In this document: positions 44,033-55,206 of the stretch, in pieces
Numbering within the stretch: the first letter of the stretch is position 1
Layout of the letters: every line of letters starts with the position of its first letter
DNA from: Bifidobacterium bifidum ATCC 29521 = JCM 1255 = DSM 20456
GTDB lineage: Bacteria > Actinomycetota > Actinomycetes > Actinomycetales > Bifidobacteriaceae
Direction of reading: 5' to 3'
DNA: 64,000 nucleotides
NCBI RefSeq assembly: GCF_001025135.1
Contig: NZ_AP012323.1
Location: 558,001 to 622,000 of the forward strand
The notes under the pieces: generated by a model
The model's input: only the letters and a program-made list of their open reading frames with translations
The model's database searches: none
Told to the model about the DNA's origin: nothing
Program-made: the position numbers and the translations under genes

Positions 44033-45577
44033 TTACTTGGCGGAATCGTTTTCGTCGTTTTCGCCGCCGTCCTCGCCGAGCAGTTTGCTCAGTTCGGCGT
44101 CCCAGTCGATGGCGCCGCCATCGTTCTGCGCCTCGGCTCCGTTCGCGGCGTCCTTTGTGCCGTCCTTCGCGTCACCTGCGACGGAAGCTCCGTCATCCGT
44201 TCCGGCCCTCGTAACGCCTGAGGCCGTGTCCCCCGCGGCTCCGGCGTCAACGGTCTTGGCCTCCTCGGGCAGTGCGGGCAGCAGATCGGGGTGGGACCAG
44301 GCGCCGTCGCGCCCTTCGACACCACGCTCCGCGGTGATCTGCTCCCAGAGGGCCGCCGCCTCGCGCATGCGCTTGGGGCGCAGCTGCATGCCCAGCAGCG
44401 ACTCGAAGGTGCGTTCCGCCGGGCCGCCCACCGCGCGCTTGCGCCTCATCATCTCACGAAGCTGCTCGATATGCGGAATGTGCGCCATGCCGGCGCGCCA
44501 CGTCACGCAATCCACCCAGCCCTCGACAAGCGCCATCAGCGTCTCCAGCGAGACCAGCGCCTCACGCTGCTCGGGCGTATCGGGGATGCCCACCTTGGTC
44601 AGGTTCACCGCGCCGGAGATCGACTCCGGATCCATCGCGCCCGCATCGCGAAGCTGCTCCTCCATCGCGTCGAGATCGATGGTGATGCCACGCGCGTATT
44701 TGCCGATCAACGCCTCGAACCGCGGCATCAGCCACGGCACTCCTGCGAACAGACGGGCGTGCGCGACTTCGCGCAGCGCCAGGAACGCCGTCACCTCCGC
44801 GACGGGGATGTCGAGCGACGTCGCGTATTCCTCGATGTTCTGCATGATCAGTCCGCCCGCGGGGTTCTTGAGCAGCGCGATGCCCTGGTCGAAGCTGCCG
44901 TTGACCTCGTGCGACAGGTCTCCCGCGGCGTGCCCCAGCTGCATGGCGAATGACGTGTTGCCCAGCAGCTTGATGAGCTGCCCGGGATCCTTCATGCCAT
45001 CGGGGACGGGAATCGGCACCGGTCCGGCAAACATGCCCGCGATCTCGCCGTTGAACGAGTTGCCGAGACGCTCGGAGATCACCGAGGCGAGCGCGTCGTT
45101 CATCGACTGCGCGACCGGCCCGGCGAATTTCGCCCACGATTCCAGCGTGTCCTCGACCCAGCCGGCCCGTGTGAGCATCTGCGTCTCTCCTGAGGTCGGG
45201 TCGAATGTGCAGGCCGTGTCCAGCCACAGGTTGGCCTCGCTGAGCGCCCGCCGCGCGATGTCGGCCGACTGCGCGCTCACCGTTCCCTGCGAGCCGTCGG
45301 CGTTCGCCTTCTGCAATGCGATGGACTTGGCGAGTTTCACGTTGATCGGCCCGGATTCCACGGTCTGCTTCATATCTCCGAACGTGTTCAGTCCGCCGGC
45401 GGTGAACGCCTGCATGAGCGATTGCACTTCCTCGGGCTTGGGGAGCTTGCCGATATCCTGGCTCATCAGCTGCTCGCGGATCTCGTCGGGCAGCTGCGAA
45501 AGCTGGTTCCATGCCATTTCGCCCTGCACCGGTCCGAAGCAATCGATGAACCATTGCCGCATCGCGTTCTCATCCAT
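44033..45577 (-). CDS. DUF2342 (putative zinc metalloprotease family) protein
   Basis: A 514-residue actinobacterial protein of the DUF2342 family, annotated in many genomes as zinc-dependent metalloprotease or hydrolase. The conserved region runs from about 150 (AKFAGPVAQSM) through GNTSFAMQLGHAAGDLS and GLIMQNIEEYATSLDIPVAEVTAFLALREVAHARLFAGVPWL. At the expected HExxH site the sequence is REVAH (269-273), so the first zinc-binding His is Arg; whether any metal is bound is open. The N-terminal 100 residues are helical, and the last 90 are acidic and disordered. ATG 45577 fits the family; an extension to 45652 overlaps the divergent gene. Confidence 0.82.
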   Translation of the reverse strand: MDENAMRQWFIDCFGPVQGEMAWNQLSQLPDEIREQLMSQDIGKLPKPEEVQSLMQAFTAGGLNTFGDMKQTVESGPINVKLAKSIALQKANADGSQGTVSAQSADIARRALSEANLWLDTACTFDPTSGETQMLTRAGWVEDTLESWAKFAGPVAQSMNDALASVISERLGNSFNGEIAGMFAGPVPIPVPDGMKDPGQLIKLLGNTSFAMQLGHAAGDLSHEVNGSFDQGIALLKNPAGGLIMQNIEEYATSLDIPVAEVTAFLALREVAHARLFAGVPWLMPRFEALIGKYARGITIDLDAMEEQLRDAGAMDPESISGAVNLTKVGIPDTPEQREALVSLETLMALVEGWVDCVTWRAGMAHIPHIEQLREMMRRKRAVGGPAERTFESLLGMQLRPKRMREAAALWEQITAERGVEGRDGAWSHPDLLPALPEEAKTVDAGAAGDTASGVTRAGTDDGASVAGDAKDGTKDAANGAEAQNDGGAIDWDAELSKLLGEDGGENDENDSAK

Positions 45578-45638
45578 GGTGTTTCCCGCCTTATGTGTTA
45601 ACGTCAGTTGATTCCATATTATGGGAGGTATGGCGAAT

Positions 45639-46487
45639 ATGCATGAAAACAACCAACTTCACGCGCACAGCGCACTTTCGCGCATCCGCAACTACCTCGG
45701 CTCGCACTCGCTCAGGTATTTCGCCGGCGCCATCGCCGTGATACTGGCAGTGGTGACGATGATGCTGCCGTCCGCGTATACGGTAGAGGGCCCGGGGCCG
45801 ACGCAGGATGTGCTCGGCTCGTCGTCAGGCTCCGATGTGATCAGCATCTCCGGCGCTGAAACCCACAAGGATTCCGGCAAGCTGCTGCTCGTCACCGTCA
45901 ACGCCGCCGGCGTGCCCGGGTATCCCGTCACCAACGCTCAGGCGTTGGTCGCATGGCTTGATCCGAAGCAGACCGTGATGCCGCAGGAGGTCGTGTTCCC
46001 GGTCGGGCAGACCAGCGAGGAGTACGCCGAGGAATCCTCCCATGAGATGGACTCATCCCAGTCGTCGGCGACCAATGCCGCGCTCTCGTATCTTAAGGGC
46101 AAGGGCATGGACGTCTCCGGCGTGAAGGTGTCGATGCATGTCGACGACATCGGCGGCCCGTCCGCAGGCATGATGTATGCGCTGGGCATCATCGACAAGC
46201 TCACCGAAGCCGATGAGACCGGCGGCAAGACCATCGCTGGCACCGGCACGATCGACGCGAAGGGCAAGATCGGGGCCATCGGCGGCATTCGGCTCAAGAT
46301 GCTGGGCGCCCTGCGTGACGGCGCGACATGGTTCCTCGCTCCCGAGTCGAACTGCAATGAGGTGGTAGGGCACGTGCCGCAGGGCCTGCATGTCGTCAAG
46401 GTGTCAACGCTCGATGAGGCGTATCAGGCTCTGGTGGCGATCGGGCAGGGGCACACCGACGGATTGGCCGGTTGCACCGCATCGTGA
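45639..46487 (+). CDS. Lon-like membrane serine protease (YlbL-type) without PDZ domain
   Basis: A 282-residue protein with one N-terminal membrane segment (about 28-47) and an external S16 Lon-type protease domain. The catalytic dyad is Ser175 in IGGPSAGMMYALGI and Lys220 in AIGGIRLKML, 45 residues apart as expected. YlbL-type proteins usually have a PDZ domain of 80-90 residues before the catalytic core; here ALSYLKGKGMDVSGV runs almost directly into it. The start 45639 has good spacing to GGGAGG, unlike 45621 or 45630. It is divergent from the DUF2342 gene across only about 60 bp. It likely degrades or processes exported proteins. Confidence 0.86.
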   Translation: MHENNQLHAHSALSRIRNYLGSHSLRYFAGAIAVILAVVTMMLPSAYTVEGPGPTQDVLGSSSGSDVISISGAETHKDSGKLLLVTVNAAGVPGYPVTNAQALVAWLDPKQTVMPQEVVFPVGQTSEEYAEESSHEMDSSQSSATNAALSYLKGKGMDVSGVKVSMHVDDIGGPSAGMMYALGIIDKLTEADETGGKTIAGTGTIDAKGKIGAIGGIRLKMLGALRDGATWFLAPESNCNEVVGHVPQGLHVVKVSTLDEAYQALVAIGQGHTDGLAGCTAS

Positions 46488-46682
46488 GTCGCCCATCCCG
46501 GCCCGCCGGAACACGTCCGGACGAAGCATGGAACCGGCCTGTCCGCGTGGCAGCGGGACGGCCGGGAATCGGCCATGAGACGGACGCGTCCATCGGCATG
46601 TCCCGTATCAATTGCGAGAAAAACCCAAAAAACATCCGGTTTTTCGGAGTGTTAACGTCGCTGTTCCCAGCGTTTTGGTAAT

Positions 46683-47108
46683 GTGTTCACCGTGAATGAA
46701 ACGGCATCACAGAACGGTGAAGAATTTGGTTTCCAGTCCGGCGACATCGTGCAGGAATGGTTGTGGGATGACGACGTCGATGACTCGGTGCGCGCCAAGA
46801 TTGAGGATCTGACCGGCGAGGATCTGGTCGACGAGGACTATGATTCCGCAGTCGACGGAGCCATTGTCTGGTGGCGGGACGGTGATGACGAGGACGAGCT
46901 GTCCGACACCATCGTGGACGCCTATTCGGTCGTCGGCGATGATGGCCCTTTCTGGGTGCTGACCCCCAAGCCCGGCAGGACCGGCGCGGCGAGTTCCAGC
47001 ACGGTCCAGTCCGCCGCCAAGACCGCCGGCATGAACGCGGCCACACCGCTCACCGTAAGCCCCGACTGGAACGGCATCCGGCTTCGGGCGTTCGGCAAGG
47101 GACGCTGA
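46683..47108 (+). CDS. DUF3052 family protein
   Basis: A 141-residue acidic protein with the DUF3052 pattern FGFQSGDIVQEWLWDDDVDDSVRAKIEDLTGEDLVDEDYDSAVDGAIVWWRDGD and FWVLTPKPGR, ending in NGIRLRAFGKGR. The family is actinobacterial and of unknown function. Possible starts are GTG 46683 and GTG 46692; I used the first. It follows the Lon-like gene after 195 bp that contain no visible gene. Confidence 0.88.
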   Translation: MFTVNETASQNGEEFGFQSGDIVQEWLWDDDVDDSVRAKIEDLTGEDLVDEDYDSAVDGAIVWWRDGDDEDELSDTIVDAYSVVGDDGPFWVLTPKPGRTGAASSSTVQSAAKTAGMNAATPLTVSPDWNGIRLRAFGKGR

Positions 47109-47150
47109 TCCGGCCTGTCCGCCGGCACGATACCAGCGGACGATATCGAC

Positions 47151-47213
47151 GGCGGCATCATGCATGCCGCCGCATCTGACGTACGGCATCAGAGGCATCA
47201 TGCATGCCGCCGC
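47151..47213. repeat. 20-bp direct repeats with palindromic core
   Basis: GGCATCATGCATGCCGCCGC occurs at 47154-47173 and 47194-47213, 40 bases apart. The first copy is also palindromic (GCGGCAT-CATGC-ATGCCGC). They lie between the convergent DUF3052 and LacI genes. Confidence 0.8.
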
Positions 47214-47291
47214 CGTCACAGCCAACATGCCCGGGGCGCGAACCGCCGCACATGGAATGAGCCGTGCACGCCGTGAAGCGGGCCCCGCGAA

Positions 47292-48335
47292 TCAGCGCTG
47301 CGCCACGGATTGCTTGTCAATCAGCGTGCAATGAATCTTCGCCGGTATTGAGGCGTCCAACGGCGGCAGGGGAGCGGTCGTCTCCGGTTCGTCATCGTCC
47401 GGCTCCCGACCCTCGATCAGCGATACCAATTTGCGCGTCGCCCAATACCCCATCTCATAATGCGGCAGCTCCACGGTCGTCAGCTGCGGCTCCAGCGTCT
47501 CGGCGAACACCCGGTGGTTGTCCACACCGACCACGGACACGTCCCGGCCGACGACCAGGCCACGTCTCGCCGCGTTCTCGTACACGTACCATGCGCGGGC
47601 GTCATTGAAGCAGAAGTACCCGTCGGGCCGCCTCCGCTCGAACAGGTCGGTCACGGTCTGCAACGCAGGCCCGTTGTTCGGCACGGCGACCACCAGCGAC
47701 TCGTCGAACGGCATGCCCGCCTCCAACAGTGCACGGCGATACCCCTCCAGCCGTCCCTGCTGCGCGAGCATCGGCTCCGAGCAGCCGATATAGGCGATGC
47801 TCGCGCAGCAGGCGTCGATCAGCCGCTTGGTCGCGTCGTAGCCGATGAGCGTTTCATCCGGTTCGATGCTGGCATACCGGCCGGTGCGATCCGTGGCGTC
47901 GACGAGCACCAGCGGATAATCGTGCAACGGTTTCGGCACGTCGGTGAAACGGTTCGACATCTTCGCGTAAAGGAACCCGTCCACCCCATAGCGTTTCAGC
48001 GTGGCGATCTCCCTCGCCTCGTCGCTGTTGCCGTCGGTGTTCACGGTCAGCAGCATATACCCCAACTTGCTGGCCGCGTCCTGCGCGCCGAGGATGATTC
48101 CGCCCGCATAGGGCGTGGCGGCGATCCCCTCGCTGATGAAACCCAGGATGCGCGTCTTGCTGGTGCGCAGCGAGCGTGCAAGCGGATTAGGCCGGTAGCC
48201 GAGCCGCTTGGCGGTGGCGCGCACCTGTTCGGCGATGGCGGGTTTGACCCGGCCCTCGTCGCGATCGTTCAATACCAAGGAAACGGTAGAGACCGACACC
48301 CCCGTTCTCTCGGCGACCTCCTTCATCGTCGTCAT
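47292..48335 (-). CDS. LacI family transcriptional regulator
   Basis: A 347-residue regulator. The N-terminal HTH reads MKEVAERTGVSVSTVSLVLND, followed by the hinge region ATAKRLGYRPNPLARSLRT and a periplasmic-binding-protein-like sensor domain (about 65-340; ILGFISEGIAATPYAGGI, DGYFCFNDARAW, VSVVGVDNHRVFAETLEPQLTTVELP). It is full length. No sugar-transport or hydrolase gene is adjacent, so its regulon is elsewhere. In its own upstream region CTGCG-AAACC-CGCAG (about 48364-48378) is a candidate operator. Confidence 0.93.
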   Translation of the reverse strand: MTTMKEVAERTGVSVSTVSLVLNDRDEGRVKPAIAEQVRATAKRLGYRPNPLARSLRTSKTRILGFISEGIAATPYAGGIILGAQDAASKLGYMLLTVNTDGNSDEAREIATLKRYGVDGFLYAKMSNRFTDVPKPLHDYPLVLVDATDRTGRYASIEPDETLIGYDATKRLIDACCASIAYIGCSEPMLAQQGRLEGYRRALLEAGMPFDESLVVAVPNNGPALQTVTDLFERRRPDGYFCFNDARAWYVYENAARRGLVVGRDVSVVGVDNHRVFAETLEPQLTTVELPHYEMGYWATRKLVSLIEGREPDDDEPETTAPLPPLDASIPAKIHCTLIDKQSVAQR

Positions 48336-48479
48336 AGGAAGAACGGTACACGCAATCTGCGGGTTTCGCAGGATTGTTCACGCTATTGACATCCGCCTGC
48401 CGGTGCCATGCAATCGCTCGGTGGCGGTCATCTGGTGGCGGTCGCGGGCACAGGCAGGGCGGCGGTTATTCGTCGCCGG

Positions 48480-48854
48480 TCACTCGCTTTTGCCGGAGAG
48501 GATGGCGTCGACGATCTTCGGCTTCTCGGTGAGCTGACCGGTGAATCCAGGGCGGATGTCCATGTGTAGCACGAGGCTCGTGCGGTAGCCCTGCTCGGCG
48601 AGCTTCTTGGCGGCCTCGCCGGCCACTTTGAGCACCTCGTCCAGGTCGCCTTCCACGTTGGTGAACAGCGCATTGGTCTCCTGCGGCAGGCCGGATTCGC
48701 GAATCACCTCGACGGCCTGCGCCACATATGGCGACACCTCGGAGCCGACGCCGTTCGCGGAGACCTGTATAGCCGCCACGGTGTTGAGATACGGCTTGCC
48801 GGTTTCCGGGTCGATCGGCACTTCCTGCGTGACGGCGTTGCGGTCGATGGTCAT
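48480..48854 (-). CDS. MTH1187/YkoF-type thiamine-binding protein
   Basis: A 124-residue protein of the DUF77/MTH1187 family, members of which bind thiamine. The pattern VAAIQVSANGVGSEVSPYVAQAVEVIRESGLPQETNALFTNVEGDLDEVLKVAGEAAKKL is characteristic. The proximity of thiD, 100 bp upstream on the same strand, supports a thiamine role, either as carrier or sensor. ATG 48854 is preceded by AGGGGG. It is expected to be cytoplasmic and multimeric. Confidence 0.85.
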   Translation of the reverse strand: MTIDRNAVTQEVPIDPETGKPYLNTVAAIQVSANGVGSEVSPYVAQAVEVIRESGLPQETNALFTNVEGDLDEVLKVAGEAAKKLAEQGYRTSLVLHMDIRPGFTGQLTEKPKIVDAILSGKSE

Positions 48855-48957
48855 ATGAATGCCCCCTGATTGGTTGGTTGTTGCTGTGTTGGATGGTCTG
48901 TATATACGGTATGTTCCGGCCGGCGTCGCCATAAGGGATCCGCCTGCCGCGTGCAGG

Positions 48958-49854
48958 TCAGCGCCAGTGCCATGCGTGGTCCATCGGCCTGGAACCGTGG
49001 CCGAGGTTCAGCTGCGCGCCGAGCGCTCCGGTCAGATAGTCCTTGGCATGGCGGATCGCGTCGGGCAGTGCCTCGCCTTTGGCCAGATTCGAGGCGATCG
49101 CCGACGACAGCGTGCATCCTGTGCCATGCGTGTTCGGATTGTCCACGCGCACGCCGTGAATCCATGTCGCGACGCCATCGGCATACAGCAGGTCGCTCGC
49201 GTCGGCCACGCCATGCCCGCCCTTGACGAGCACCGCGCAGCCGTAATGCTCCGACACGGTGCGGCCGGCGTCCTCCATCGCCGTATCGCTCACGGTACGC
49301 GTGCTCTCACGGTCGGTGTCCTCAGCCCATTTCGCAGGGTCCAGCGAGGCTCCCCGGTGGGCGATCAGGTCAAGCAGCACCTCGGTTTCGGGGATGTTCG
49401 GCGTGATCACCTCGGCCAGGGGGAACAGGCGCTCGGTGAGTGCAGTGATGGCGTCGTCATCAATGAGCTTGGCGCCGGACGTGGCGACCATCACCGGATC
49501 GAGCACGATATGACGTGCGTGATGGGCCTCCAGCCGGTCCGCTATCGTGCAGATGAGTTCCGCCGACGATACCATGCCGATCTTGACCGCGGCCGGTGGA
49601 ATGTCCGTGTACACCGCGTCGATCTGTGCGGCGACCATGTCCGGTGTGATATTCTGCACACCCGTCACGCCCATCGTGTTCTGTGCGGTGATCGCGGTAA
49701 TCGCGCTCATGCCGAACACCCCGTTGGCGAGCATGGTCTTCAGATCGGCCTGAATGCCTGCGCCGCCGGACGAATCACTGCCGGCGATGGTCAGCACCGG
49801 AGGCAGCGTGGATTGCGCCGCCGTTGTGTCAAGTTGCTCTGTCATGCCGTTCAT
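48958..49854 (-). CDS. thiD: Hydroxymethylpyrimidine/phosphomethylpyrimidine kinase
   Basis: Phosphorylates HMP and HMP-phosphate to HMP-diphosphate for thiamine synthesis. About 298 residues of the ribokinase fold: TIAGSDSSGGAGIQADLKTM, the central VLDPVMVATSG, VITPNIPETEVLL, VLVKGGHG, and the catalytic DNPNTHGTGCTLSSAIASNL. A roughly 35-residue loop (SLDPAKWAEDTDRESTRTVSDT) is longer than in E. coli ThiD. Starts at 49854 and 49845 are both possible and neither has a strong ribosome site. No riboswitch precedes it. Confidence 0.95.
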   Translation of the reverse strand: MNGMTEQLDTTAAQSTLPPVLTIAGSDSSGGAGIQADLKTMLANGVFGMSAITAITAQNTMGVTGVQNITPDMVAAQIDAVYTDIPPAAVKIGMVSSAELICTIADRLEAHHARHIVLDPVMVATSGAKLIDDDAITALTERLFPLAEVITPNIPETEVLLDLIAHRGASLDPAKWAEDTDRESTRTVSDTAMEDAGRTVSEHYGCAVLVKGGHGVADASDLLYADGVATWIHGVRVDNPNTHGTGCTLSSAIASNLAKGEALPDAIRHAKDYLTGALGAQLNLGHGSRPMDHAWHWR

Positions 49855-49961
49855 TGTAGCCGGATGGTCTTGAAATTGCGCTGTTTCTATGGTGAGATGG
49901 AGTCGTTTTGCAATCGCCGACCATGGATCGGCGACCACGGATAAAGGAGAGCTGCGGCGAG

Positions 49962-51170
49962 ATGGCGAATGACGATATCCTTCGGCGTGATGGTGTTCTG
50001 GCGCGTATCACCGGCTTCGATGAAGGACGCACCGCATATTATGCGGTGATGCCGAACGGCCACAGCACGCAGCTGACGTTCCCCAGCCAGGAGATCTTCG
50101 ACATCGGCGACGTGCTGCTGGTCGGCAAGGACTTCTATACGAAGGTGCCGCCCTCGGTGTGGCCGGTCAAGCCGCGTGTCGGCGTAATCCGCCGTGCGCT
50201 GGAGGACTGCGTGGTCATCGAGACCTCGGATGGTCTGGAATTGCTGGAAGGTGAATATCCGGTCGACATCGCGCCCGGAAACACGGTGGAGTTCACCGAT
50301 CTGTTCGGCATCGAACGGGTGCTGTGGCCGACCGCGATCCGGCCGGGGGAGTCCGACCATGATGACGACATCAAGCAGTACCGCCTCACGCCGAGTGCCG
50401 ATCCGTCGCTCACGTTCGCGGCGTTCGGTGGGTATGAGCGGGTGATCGCCCGCGCGAAGGAGCTGATCGAGACGCAGCTGGGCAACAGCGCCCAGATGCG
50501 GGCGATCGGCGCGAAGCCCATCAAGGGCGTGATCTTCACCGGCGCGCCGGGTACCGGCAAGACGCACCTGGCCCGCATCATCGCGAACGTGGCTGACGCC
50601 CAGTTCTACCTTGTCTCCGGTCCGACGATCGTCAGCAAGTACGTCGGCGACAGTGAGGAGACGCTGCGCATGATCTTCGCCGCGGCGCAGTCCGACAAGC
50701 GCGCGATCATCTTCTTCGACGAGATCGATTCGATCGCCTCCTCGCGCGAGACCGACACGAACGGCGTCGGCAAGCGCCTGGTGGCGCAGCTGCTCACGTT
50801 GATGGACGGTTTCGAGTCCAAGGGCAATGTGGTGGTGGTCGCCGCGACGAACCGCATAGAGGACGTGGATCCGGCCCTGCTGCGCCCGGGGCGTTTCGAT
50901 TGGCAGATTCCGTTCCCGATGCCGAGCGAGCATGACCGTCTGCGTATCCTGCAGGTGCAGGCCGCATCGCTGTCATGCGAGGGCGAGCTGCCGTTGACCG
51001 ACGTCGCCGAGCGCACCGAGGGCTGGAGCGGCGCCGAAGTGTGCGCCATCTGGACCGAGGCCGCACTGGTGGCCGCCAAGGACAAGCGTGCCGCGATCCG
51101 CGCCGGTGACCTCATGACCGCATTCGAGCGCGTCGAGCATCGGCCCGAGTTCCGCGCACGCCGGCACTAG
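49962..51170 (+). CDS. AAA family ATPase with N-terminal OB-like domain
   Basis: A 402-residue protein. Residues about 15-130 form one or two beta-rich modules (VGVIRRALEDCVVIETSDGLELLEGEYP) like the OB domains of proteasomal ATPases ARC/Mpa. The AAA module has Walker A GAPGTGKTH (about 194), Walker B AIIFFDEIDS, and the second region of homology ATNRIEDVDPALLRPGRFD with Arg fingers, then the lid helix GWSGAEVCAIWTEAAL. It lacks the N-terminal coiled coil and C-terminal proteasome-docking motif of ARC/Mpa, so it may act as an unfoldase or remodeller of unknown partners. AAAGGAG is twelve bases before ATG 49962. Confidence 0.85.
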   Translation: MANDDILRRDGVLARITGFDEGRTAYYAVMPNGHSTQLTFPSQEIFDIGDVLLVGKDFYTKVPPSVWPVKPRVGVIRRALEDCVVIETSDGLELLEGEYPVDIAPGNTVEFTDLFGIERVLWPTAIRPGESDHDDDIKQYRLTPSADPSLTFAAFGGYERVIARAKELIETQLGNSAQMRAIGAKPIKGVIFTGAPGTGKTHLARIIANVADAQFYLVSGPTIVSKYVGDSEETLRMIFAAAQSDKRAIIFFDEIDSIASSRETDTNGVGKRLVAQLLTLMDGFESKGNVVVVAATNRIEDVDPALLRPGRFDWQIPFPMPSEHDRLRILQVQAASLSCEGELPLTDVAERTEGWSGAEVCAIWTEAALVAAKDKRAAIRAGDLMTAFERVEHRPEFRARRH

Positions 51171-51759
51171 GTGCGAGCTCGATTCTCGGCTCCTGCTTGC
51201 GGTAAGGGTTGGTTCTTGCCCTCGCTGGCGGCCGCAGGCCGTCCTTGATTGCAGGGCCCGGAGGGCTCCCGCGTAGCGGGCGATGGTGTGGTCTTGTGTT
51301 TCGTCGGTTTTGCATCCGTTCTGCCGTTTGTCCACCCTCCGGTGCTGCGTGCCACCTCCCGCCAGCGGGAGGGGATGGGTCTTGTCTGCTGGTCTGATTG
51401 GGATGTGGAGTCTTTTGTTCCAAAGTGTGAGACAAGTCGAGGATTTTGTGCCACACCACGTCGAAAACGCCGGTTTTGCGCGTGGTGTGGCACAGGACCT
51501 TGCTGCGGAATCGGTTTTAACCGGTTACATGCGCTGCCGTGGTACAAGAGGAATATCGGCAATCCTTGAAAAATGGCCGATTCCGCTGTCCGGTGCGAAT
51601 CCTCCCGTATCGGGCGTGTACCACACCACGGTCAAAAACGTGTTTTTCGTCCTGGTGTGGCAGCGACTTCGCCGTCATGGCTGCACCCGCACAGCCTCAT
51701 CCGCACAGCCGCACCCGCATAACCGTCACCGACCGGCGGGAGAGCGACGACCTGATGCG
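51171..51759. other. Repeat-rich intergenic region
   Basis: 589 bp between a plus-strand and a minus-strand gene. No gene supported; open frames here have no ribosome site or family resemblance. It contains two related hairpins with CCACACCA arms (51447-51494 and 51619-51662) and a CCTCCCGCCAGCGGGAGG palindrome near 51357. Confidence 0.65.
51447..51662. repeat. Two related CCACACCACG hairpins
   Basis: In the first, TGTGCCACACCACG (51447-51460) pairs perfectly with 51481-51494, with an inner AAAAC/GTTTT stem. The second (51619-51662) has CCACACCA/TGGTGTGG arms and again an AAAAACG/TGTTTTT core. The shared arm and core suggest one element present twice, about 170 bp apart. Confidence 0.8.
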
Positions 51760-52233
51760 CTACCGATGCGCCCGCAGGAAGTGCTTGATGAGTCGCACCA
51801 AGGCGAATCCCACGAATGAGAATACGGTGAATACCAGCATGAAGTATCCGATTTGCTCCATGCAGCCCCATGAAAGCTGCCATCCGCCAATCGAGGTGCA
51901 GACGTCGGCCTTCGCGCAAGGACCGCCTTCGAACCCGTGGATCAGAGCGAACAGCAGCGGGAGTGAGACCGCTACGCATCCGAGAGGGAATTTCCAAGTG
52001 CTTTTCCTGAAGCAGGCAGCCGCGATATTGATGATAAGCAATACTGGAGGAACAAGGAAGTTGATCATCAGTGCAGCGGCCATGAAGCCCTCATAATCGG
52101 GCTGAACTATACAGGCCAGAAGCAGGCCGTAAAGGACGGCTACGATCAGCATGCAGGCGAATCGTCCGGGATTGCCGCGTATCCACGAACCGGATTTCGA
52201 CAGTATGGAAAGGCTGTTGTTCGTCGTACTCAT
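51760..52233 (-). CDS. Small integral membrane protein of unknown function
   Basis: A 157-residue protein with about four membrane segments (roughly 26-46, 50-74, 84-100 and 126-147). Cysteines occur in GGPCAKADVCTSIGGWQLSWGCM, a presumably external loop between spans three and four. It matches no family I know. No strong ribosome site is visible before ATG 52233 beyond GAAAGGGATT. It is near the thiamine genes, but nothing links it to them. Confidence 0.75.
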   Translation of the reverse strand: MSTTNNSLSILSKSGSWIRGNPGRFACMLIVAVLYGLLLACIVQPDYEGFMAAALMINFLVPPVLLIINIAAACFRKSTWKFPLGCVAVSLPLLFALIHGFEGGPCAKADVCTSIGGWQLSWGCMEQIGYFMLVFTVFSFVGFALVRLIKHFLRAHR

Positions 52234-52311
52234 GGAATCCCTTTCTCGACATTGAGCAACGTATATCCATGATACGGGATGGCGCCCGTCAGAGGAAGAG
52301 CCGCAAATACG

Positions 52312-52337
52312 AATGCCCCCCGCTAGCGGGGGGCATT
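52312..52337. terminator. Terminator hairpin after thiE-thiC
   Basis: A full 26-base palindrome, AATGCCCCCC (52312-52321) with its complement (52328-52337) around GCTAGC. It lies 19 bp beyond the stop of the minus-strand thiE-thiC gene. Confidence 0.85.
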
Positions 52338-52355
52338 ACCGATGAAGGCTGGAGC

Positions 52356-55181
<2,826 letters not shown>

Positions 55182-55206
55182 TCATCGGGAGCACCGGGAG
55201 GGGCGG

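Noticed and set aside
49855..49961. TPP riboswitch before thiD
   Set aside because: None of the THI-box core blocks (CTGAGA, CCTTTGAACC, GTAGGGA) are present.
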